Below the pieces are notes generated by a model. It was not told the origin of the DNA. It made no database searches and saw only the letters and a program-made list of their open reading frames with translations. Of a stretch of 64,000 nt of DNA, positions 59,238 to 64,000 are shown piece by piece. The translations under genes and the position numbers were made by a program. The stretch lies in the NCBI RefSeq assembly GCF_030269765.1, contig NZ_BSTX01000005.1, positions 240,033-304,032 of the forward strand. Reading direction: 5' to 3'. The stretch is from Actinorhabdospora filicis (lineage in GTDB: Bacteria > Actinomycetota > Actinomycetes > Mycobacteriales > Micromonosporaceae). Within the stretch, counting starts at the first letter, position 1; each line of letters starts with the position of its first letter.

Positions 59238-59453
59238 GTGACGACCTGCACCGACTGTTCTGCCAGCTGGAGCGGGATGCGCGCCGCTCACTGTGCTGGC
59301 TGCCACCAGACGTTCGCCACCGTCGCCGACTTCGACTACCACCGCAGCGGCCGACGATCCGCCCCCTGCGACGCTCCGGCCGCCATCGGCCTGGCCCCCA
59401 ACGCACACGGGTACTGGGGCATCCCCAACCCAGAGGAGGACACCACCACGTGA
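59238..59453 (+). CDS. FDXHR-type zinc-binding protein
   Basis: A 71-residue protein from GTG 59238. CTDCSASWSGMRAAHCAGCH and then FDYHRS reproduce the C-x2-C ... C-x2-C and FDxHR signature of small actinophage zinc proteins. The C-terminus (AHGYWGIPNPEEDTTT) is a usual ending. Function unknown. Confidence 0.82.
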   Translation: MTTCTDCSASWSGMRAAHCAGCHQTFATVADFDYHRSGRRSAPCDAPAAIGLAPNAHGYWGIPNPEEDTTT

Positions 59454-59776
59454 TCTACGAGAACGCCGTTGAGATCAACAAGAAGATCTTCCGCGTCATC
59501 GCCAGCTCCGGCATGTACGGCTACGACTGGAACGAAGCCGCCCTGCTGCGCGGCCCCGACGGGAAGCTCTACTACGCCTCCGACTCCGGTTGCTCCTGCA
59601 CCTGGTTCGGGTACGGCCTTACCGAATCGGACCTCACGCCGGTCGGTTCCTGGGCGGCGGCGGTGGAGCTGATGAAGCAGGACCCCACCGAGTTCGCCGA
59701 CCAGTACGTTACGAGCTTCGCCGAGGAGCTGGCGAAGATCCGGCCTGCGGCATTCGAGGAGCCGCACTGCACGTGA
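59450..59776 (+). CDS. Phage hypothetical protein (DUF7574-like)
   Basis: A 108-residue protein from GTG 59450 overlapping the previous stop (GTGA). SGMYGYDWNEAALLRGPDGK and CSCTWFGYGLTESDLTPVGS match small conserved proteins of Streptomyces phages. Function unknown. Confidence 0.65.
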   Translation: MIYENAVEINKKIFRVIASSGMYGYDWNEAALLRGPDGKLYYASDSGCSCTWFGYGLTESDLTPVGSWAAAVELMKQDPTEFADQYVTSFAEELAKIRPAAFEEPHCT

Positions 59777-60153
59777 GCCCCGCCGACCGCAACCGCGCCA
59801 ACAAGCGGCGTGGCAGCCGATTCGAGGTCGACGCGATGCACGCCGGCCGCAGTTTCGGGCTCGACGTCGAGCGCACCGCGAGAGCGGGCGCCGAAGACGA
59901 AGGTGACCACCTGGTCAGGCTCCCCGCCGGATTCCACATCCCGCGCCTGCACATCTGGGAGGCGAAGTCCGGAGCACTGAAAGCCAGCGAGTTCGTGGAG
60001 GAGGCGATCCGCGAGGCGAACCACTTCGCCGCCCATCGCGGCCTTGATCGCCGCGACGTTCTGGGCCTGGCCGTCATCAAGCGCCGCATGAAGAGCCCGC
60101 TGGACTCCTATGTCCTGACCACGCTGCGGGAGATGTACGAGCGCTGCCCATGA
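59773..60153 (+). CDS. Holliday-junction-resolvase-like nuclease
   Basis: A 126-residue protein from GTG 59773 (GTGA overlap). NKRRGSRFEVDAMHAGRSFG, ERTARAGAEDEGDHLVRLPA and HIWEAKSGALKASEFVEEAI follow the Hjc/VRR-like restriction fold: E, then D in EDEGD, then E-x-K. It probably resolves branched phage DNA before packaging. Confidence 0.75.
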   Translation: MSPADRNRANKRRGSRFEVDAMHAGRSFGLDVERTARAGAEDEGDHLVRLPAGFHIPRLHIWEAKSGALKASEFVEEAIREANHFAAHRGLDRRDVLGLAVIKRRMKSPLDSYVLTTLREMYERCP

Positions 60154-60533
60154 CGACTGAGGACAGTCGTCCCGCCTTGGCGGCGGTGCTGGACCACTAC
60201 GGAATCCAGCACCGCGCCGAGCGGGGCATGACCAACTGCCCGCTCCACACCGACGACACCCCCAGCTTCAGCTACGACCTCGACCGCGAGGTCTGGAAAT
60301 GCCACAGCTGCGGGGAAGGAGGCGACGTCTACACCCTGATCATGCTGAAGGAGAACCTGCCCTTTGTCGCAGCGCGAACCCATGCGACCGCTCTCGGCCT
60401 CGACGCGGGCCGACCTGGAGGAAGCCACGGCGGCCTATCAGGCAGCGCTCACGCTGGACGCCGCCCAGTACCTCGACGCCAGGGGAATCACACGCGAGAC
60501 GGCGCATTCGTTCCGCGTTGGCACCGTCGCTGA
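60150..60533 (+). CDS. DNA-primase-type CHC2 zinc protein
   Basis: A 127-residue protein from ATG 60150. NCPLHTDDTPSFSYDLD and WKCHSCGEGGDVYTLIM form the CHC2 zinc-ribbon of primases. No polymerase domain is attached and the frame ends in a low-complexity tail with TRDGAFVPRWHRR. It should recognise template DNA for the TOPRIM protein encoded next. Confidence 0.78.
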   Translation: MTTEDSRPALAAVLDHYGIQHRAERGMTNCPLHTDDTPSFSYDLDREVWKCHSCGEGGDVYTLIMLKENLPFVAARTHATALGLDAGRPGGSHGGLSGSAHAGRRPVPRRQGNHTRDGAFVPRWHRR

Positions 60534-61017
60534 CCCGCGCCCGGGACACACCCGCTTCACCGGCTGGCTGGCCATCCCCTACCTGTCCCACACCGGATAC
60601 CCGCTGAGCCTGCGATTTCGCTGCCTGGCCGACCACGACCACCGCCATGCCGGACACGGCAAGTACATGTCCATCAGCGGCGAGACCTCGCGCGTGTTCA
60701 ACGTCGGCGCGATCCACCGCGCGGCGCATGAGCTGCACGTCTGCGAAGGCGAACTCGACGCGCTGATCCTCACCCAGCTCGGACTACACGCCATCGCCAT
60801 CCCCGGCGCGACCAACTGGAAGCCGTACTACAAGCGGATGCTGGCCGGTTTCACACGGGTGTGGGTCTGGGGGGATCGCGACGACGCCGGCGACACATTC
60901 AACCGCACCGTCTGCACCGCCCTGCGCTCAGCACGAGCCGCCCGCCTCCCGGCGGGCGACGTGACCGACACCTATCTATCCGGCGGCGCCGCCGCCCTAC
61001 ACGCCCTGATCACCTAG
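60364..61017 (+). CDS. TOPRIM-domain primase-like protein
   Basis: A 211-217 residue protein from TTG 60364 or ATG 60382, overlapping the CHC2 gene by more than 150 bp in another frame. It has LARGITRETAHSFRVG-type text (actual YLDARGITRETAHSFRVG) and TOPRIM motifs HVCEGELDALILTQLG and VWVWGDRDDAGDTFNRTV (DxD). It likely does catalysis with the CHC2 protein. Confidence 0.75.
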   Translation: MSQREPMRPLSASTRADLEEATAAYQAALTLDAAQYLDARGITRETAHSFRVGTVADPRPGHTRFTGWLAIPYLSHTGYPLSLRFRCLADHDHRHAGHGKYMSISGETSRVFNVGAIHRAAHELHVCEGELDALILTQLGLHAIAIPGATNWKPYYKRMLAGFTRVWVWGDRDDAGDTFNRTVCTALRSARAARLPAGDVTDTYLSGGAAALHALIT

Positions 61018-61029
61018 GAGGACAACACC

Positions 61030-61368
61030 GTGACCACCCCAACACCGACCCGCGGCAAGCCCGGCCGCAAACCCGACCCCATGACGGCCGTGATCACCGA
61101 CGTGCGTGCTCTCGCCGCCGAACGCCTGAACATCCCGCTGCGCGGGGGAGCCAACCCCGATCGCGCCCAGGGCCACTACGCCGACCGCGCGGCTTCCTGG
61201 GAACGCATCTACGCCGAGCGCGACCACCCTGACGGCCGCGACGCCCACATGCTCGCCCGCCTTTACCGAGCGCTCGGAGCGACCGAGGCCAGCACGGCAC
61301 GTGGTGCTCTGCTCGACCTGGCTGCTGACGCCTTGGCAGCCGTCGCCGACCTCGACAAGGCCGCCTGA
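61030..61368 (+). CDS. Phage hypothetical protein
   Basis: A 112-residue protein from GTG 61030 (SD TAGGAGG). Basic start (RGKPGRKPDPMTAVITDVRA), then helices (ATEASTARGALLDLAADALA). Not recognised. Confidence 0.55.
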   Translation: MTTPTPTRGKPGRKPDPMTAVITDVRALAAERLNIPLRGGANPDRAQGHYADRAASWERIYAERDHPDGRDAHMLARLYRALGATEASTARGALLDLAADALAAVADLDKAA

Positions 61369-61535
61369 TGTGGGCCCCGGTCCATGCGGTCGCGCTGACC
61401 ACCACGGCGGCGCTGGCCGCCTGGTACGGCATCGAGGCCGCACGGGCACGCCGTGCCCGGCAGCGCCTGGAGACCGCCATCGACACCGCTGCCGCGAAGG
61501 GAATCCGCATCGCACTGCGAGGCGGGATTGAGTGA
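61368..61535 (+). CDS. Small single-pass membrane protein
   Basis: A 55-residue protein; TGATG overlap with the previous gene. One hydrophobic helix (VHAVALTTTAALAAWYGIEA) then a basic helix (RARRARQRLETAIDTAAAKG). Not recognised. Confidence 0.55.
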   Translation: MWAPVHAVALTTTAALAAWYGIEAARARRARQRLETAIDTAAAKGIRIALRGGIE

Positions 61536-61707
61536 GCCCGTGACGGTGTGGCGCTGCGCGACCTGCGGCACCTGGACCACGCAGCGCCAAGACCACACCC
61601 GCTTCCAGCGCGACGCGAAGCCGCGGAACCTACGCGGCGAGCTGGTCTTCGACGGGACGTTCATCGCCTGCGGCCCGCTGGAGAAGTGGAAGGCGGTGCC
61701 AGCGTGA
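61528..61707 (+). CDS. Small zinc-finger-like phage protein
   Basis: About 59 residues from TTG 61528 (GAGG upstream); GTG 61540 is an alternative. WRCATCGTWTTQRQDHTRFQ supplies CxxC and His, with another Cys in FIACGPLEKW. Probably a small zinc finger. Function unknown. Confidence 0.55.
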   Translation: MSEPVTVWRCATCGTWTTQRQDHTRFQRDAKPRNLRGELVFDGTFIACGPLEKWKAVPA

Positions 61708-61919
61708 CGCTTCCTGGTGCCCCGGGTCCGACCATCACCGCGATCAGCGAAGCCCTCACCGATGACGCCCGCGCCGCCTTCCTCGATCGCCTTCTCGGCG
61801 CTATGCCCGCCGAACGACTTGCCGCCATCCTGCGCCGCCACGGCTTCACCGTGTCGGCCTCCACCATCCGCACCTATCGGCGCTCCGTGCGCCGCGCCGG
61901 AGGAGATGCCCTTGAGTGA
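61704..61919 (+). CDS. Small HTH-like phage protein
   Basis: A 71-residue protein from GTG 61704 (GTGA overlap). LDRLLGAMPAERLAAILRRH followed by GFTVSASTIRTYRRS reads as a helix-turn-helix. It may regulate the replication module. Confidence 0.55.
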   Translation: MTLPGAPGPTITAISEALTDDARAAFLDRLLGAMPAERLAAILRRHGFTVSASTIRTYRRSVRRAGGDALE

Positions 61920-63126
61920 CGAACTCCTGCAAGACCTGCTCGCCACACCCACCGCGCCCGCGGTACCCCGCCGCGATCCGCCGAGCGGCTGGACCGCTCG
62001 CCTGATGATCCGCGCCGATGCCGCCACGGCCGAACTGCGCCGCCCCGCAGCCGACGCCGAACCCGGCGAGGACGCCGCACGGCGACTGCTGGCGGAGAAG
62101 GGACTCAGCCCCGAGAGCTGGCAGCTCACCGGCCTGCGCACCGCCGAATGGACCATGGCCGACGGCACCCTCGGCGAATCGGTCCGCTGCCAGTTCCGGC
62201 GTGTGGATCGCGGTCCCGACCGCCCCGACGTGGCCGAGCTGGCCGCACTCATCACACCGCACGCCCCCGTTCCAGTCCGGCCGCATGGTGAGTTCGGATT
62301 CCTCGTCCTGCTCGGTGACATGCAACTGGGCAAGGTCGACGGCGACGGTGCCGGCGGCACCGTCGCCCGCACGATCGGCTGCATCAACGAGGCGGCCGAC
62401 CTGCTGGAGACCTACCGGCAGCGATTCGACATCGGGCACGTACACATCGGACTGCTCGGGGATCACATCGAGGGATTCACCTCCCAGGCTGGGGCCCAGG
62501 CGTGGCGAACCGGCCTCACGCTCACCGAGCAGCTGCGGCTCACCCGCCGCCTGGTTCTGCACGCGGTGACCACGTTCGCCCCCTTGGCCGAGCGCGTATC
62601 TGTGGCCGCCGTTCCCGGTAACCACGGGGAACCGCAGCGCTTCGGGAGAGCCGGGATCACCCGCTACGACGACAACCACGACACCGACACCGTGATGGCG
62701 GTGGCCGAAGCCACCGCTCAGAACCCGGCTGCGTACGGGCACGTCGAGTACCACCTACCCGAACGCGACGAACTGACCGTGGTGACCGCCGTCGCCGGAA
62801 CTGTCATCGCCCACGCACACGGACACCAGTGGCGCCCCAACCAGCACTTCGCCTGGTGGAAAGGGCAGGCGTTCAACGCCGACTCGCCAATGCACCACGC
62901 CGATCTCCTGGTTGCCGGGCACTACCACGGATTCCGCATCGATTCCGATGGCCCGCGCCGCTTCGTGCAGGTTCCCGCGCTCGAAGCCGAATCGACTTGG
63001 TGGCGGCACAAGCAGGGCAGCACCGGCGACCCCGGCCTCATCGTCGCCGTCACCAGAAACGGCCGGCTCCACCAGATCGAATCCGTCCACATCGAACAGC
63101 AGGGAGACGACCACGATTACCGCTGA
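61912..63126 (+). CDS. Calcineurin-like metallophosphoesterase
   Basis: About 404 residues. TTG 61912 lies six bases after GGAGGAG and is preferred to ATG 61906, which is too near the SD. Motifs are GDMQLGKVDGDG (D-x-x), LLGDHIEG (GDxxE), VPGNHGEP (GNHE), VIAHAHGH and LVAGHYHGFRID. Similar proteins are common in actinophage replication modules and may degrade nucleic acids or nucleotides. Substrate unknown. Confidence 0.85.
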   Translation: MSDELLQDLLATPTAPAVPRRDPPSGWTARLMIRADAATAELRRPAADAEPGEDAARRLLAEKGLSPESWQLTGLRTAEWTMADGTLGESVRCQFRRVDRGPDRPDVAELAALITPHAPVPVRPHGEFGFLVLLGDMQLGKVDGDGAGGTVARTIGCINEAADLLETYRQRFDIGHVHIGLLGDHIEGFTSQAGAQAWRTGLTLTEQLRLTRRLVLHAVTTFAPLAERVSVAAVPGNHGEPQRFGRAGITRYDDNHDTDTVMAVAEATAQNPAAYGHVEYHLPERDELTVVTAVAGTVIAHAHGHQWRPNQHFAWWKGQAFNADSPMHHADLLVAGHYHGFRIDSDGPRRFVQVPALEAESTWWRHKQGSTGDPGLIVAVTRNGRLHQIESVHIEQQGDDHDYR

Positions 63127-63454
63127 TACCGCTTCGCGCGCAATGGGCCTGCCGAACGCCTGCGAAGTTCTCGATGAGCCGTATGTCGACTGGAGCGTGC
63201 TGGGGCTGCCCGGCGTGCGCGGAGTCCTCGACTCCGTGGCCACCAAAGTCGCCCGCGACTACGCGACCATCCTTGAGCGCGATGACGTCTGGCAGGACGG
63301 AGCGATTCTGCTGGCGACCAACCACGACACCGTGCGCGACTACCTGGGCGGCTACCTCGGGCCCCGCGGTCTGCACCGCTGGTTGTGGTCTCGGCTGATC
63401 GACCGGGCCCGGCCGCAGGCACGGCGCGCTAACCGGGAGGTCCGCTGCCTCTAA
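63116..63454 (+). CDS. Phage hypothetical protein, possible ATT start
   Basis: About 112 residues. The first ATG (near 63148) lacks an SD. ATT 63116 has AGGGAG nine bases before and would overlap the previous stop. Text includes GLPNACEVLDEPYVDWSVLG, DYATILERDDVWQDGAILLA and LHRWLWSRLIDRARPQARRA. Conserved before the late regulator in related phages, function unknown. Confidence 0.55.
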   Translation: MTADTASRAMGLPNACEVLDEPYVDWSVLGLPGVRGVLDSVATKVARDYATILERDDVWQDGAILLATNHDTVRDYLGGYLGPRGLHRWLWSRLIDRARPQARRANREVRCL

Positions 63455-63801
63455 CGTATGACCGCGCCACGATCGAGCGCGCATTGCCCTACGTCTGGGA
63501 CCGGTCCCACGCCTACGCCTACGGTGTTCCCGATCCCACTGCGGCCCCGCGCGACATGCCGCGGGCGAGCGGTGACCCGTCGAAGACCGGCACGGTACTG
63601 GCGACCATCATCGATGTCAGCACCGCCGTAGCGCGCACGCACATGCCACCCGAGGAGCGCGAAGCCCTTCGCCTGCGATACGCGCGGGACCTTATCCCCG
63701 TTGAGATCGCGCAGATACAGCAGGCGCCCCGCCGAACGATCGTCAGCCGCCTGGAGCGCGCCGTTGGGCGGCTCGTCGACTATCTGAACGGCCCATACTG
63801 A
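63445..63801 (+). CDS. Late regulator-like HTH protein (sigma region 4 type), CTG start
   Basis: About 118 residues. CTG 63445, four bases after GGGAGG, gives M-P-L-T-Y-D-R-A-T-I-E-R; later TTG 63484 would remove 13 of these. The C-terminus is a sigma-4-like HTH (PPEEREALRLRYARDLIPVE, IAQIQQAPRRTIVSRLERAV). It resembles RinA-like proteins that turn on late genes. Confidence 0.72.
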   Translation: MPLTYDRATIERALPYVWDRSHAYAYGVPDPTAAPRDMPRASGDPSKTGTVLATIIDVSTAVARTHMPPEEREALRLRYARDLIPVEIAQIQQAPRRTIVSRLERAVGRLVDYLNGPY

Positions 63802-63834
63802 AGCGCCCCCGCCACATTGGCGGGGGCGCTTTTC
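63802..63834 (+). terminator. Strong intrinsic terminator
   Basis: 13-bp perfect stem AGCGCCCCCGCCA / TGGCGGGGGCGCT, loop CAT, then TTTT. It ends the replication operon. Confidence 0.92.
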
Positions 63835-63840
63835 GTCGTT

Positions 63841-64000
63841 CTAGTCCCGGATCGGGATGCGCCCGCCGAGCAACTGCTCGTTGTCGGCGGCCTTGCGGAC
63901 CCGGTCGGACAGCGCGCCGGGCGTCAGCACCGCCGAGGAGTCCGGCACCGCGTAGGCGGGCACCAGCCTCCCCTTGCGCGCCACGACCTTCGCCAGCCAG
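63841..64000 (-). CDS. Unrecognised leftward gene, C-terminal part only
   Basis: About 52 codons of a leftward frame ending at TAG 63841. Visible text includes AKVVARKGRLVPAYAVPDSS and SDRVRKAADNEQLLGGRIPI. No family recognised. It could be the last prophage gene or host DNA; the tRNA repeat that would mark attR is not seen before it. Confidence 0.5.
   Translation of the reverse strand, partial: WLAKVVARKGRLVPAYAVPDSSAVLTPGALSDRVRKAADNEQLLGGRIPIRD

Larger units (their letters stand above)
24666..64000. mobile_element. Integrated siphovirus-type prophage (right end not seen)
   Basis: The block runs from the tRNA-Ser 3' side through integrase, excisionase, early genes, control region, full head and tail module, lysis and replication genes. 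The order matches Streptomyces-type temperate siphoviruses. The tRNA 3' sequence is not repeated before base 64,000, so attR is probably outside the window. Base composition and start-codon use change at the boundary. Confidence 0.9.

Noticed and set aside
63802..64000. attR of the prophage
   Set aside because: No copy of the tRNA-Ser 3' end or other long repeat of the left end is present here.

Overview
The window is high-GC actinomycete DNA with dense ATG/GTG-started genes. Helix-turn-helix/DUF397 pairs, an IdeR/DmdR-type iron box, a SoxR regulator and Streptomyces-type phage genes suggest a filamentous actinobacterium such as Actinomadura or a relative; the genus is inferred. Two blocks are present: host chromosome at about 1-24,665, and a prophage from about 24,666 to at least 63,834, probably beyond the right edge. 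Host block: cell-surface sugar genes (UDP-glucuronate decarboxylase-like SDR, polyprenyl-phosphate glycosyl-1-phosphate transferase, GT4 and GT2 glycosyltransferases); a trypsin-like protease fused to a P-loop NTPase and repeat region; an acyl-CoA ligase coupled to a B12-domain-less methylmalonyl-CoA-mutase-like subunit; an XRE/DUF397 pair; an ECF sigma cluster; a split transketolase facing soxR across a SoxR box; an iron-boxed FhuF-like reductase; a broken MFS transporter; ornithine cyclodeaminase-like and quinone-oxidoreductase-like genes; and tRNA-Ser(UGA), the likely integration site. Prophage block: integrase, excisionase and a leftward early operon (26.3-33.7 kb) that includes an RNA ligase; a 1.2 kb control region with repeated operators; HNH endonuclease; an initiator-like tRNA with a CAT anticodon; then a rightward late operon (terminase, portal, MuF protein, scaffold, capsid, head-tail proteins, tail tube, frameshifted tail chaperone, tape measure, distal tail, Gp37-like protein, S74 fibre, membrane protein, endolysin). 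After a divergent zinc-ribbon gene and a candidate repressor come the DNA-metabolism genes (PD-(D/E)XK nuclease, SSB-like protein, RecA-like ATPase, resolvase, primase zinc and TOPRIM proteins, metallophosphoesterase, late-regulator-like HTH protein) and a strong terminator. The main discovery candidate is that about 13 of roughly 57 prophage genes can only be read with near-cognate starts (nine CTG, three ATC, one ATT). Most have a well-spaced Shine-Dalgarno sequence, and some use CTGA stop/start overlaps. The same prophage carries a tRNA with initiator-like features (C1 x U72 mismatch, G29-C41 and G30-C40 pairs, CAU anticodon). The host genes read here use ATG or GTG. The link between tRNA and starts is inference. 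Other notable signals are a repeated 16-bp operator (AAAGTGAAAGTGGGAG), hairpins in nearly every intercistronic gap, a frameshifted terminase, and six tandem repeats in the tape measure.
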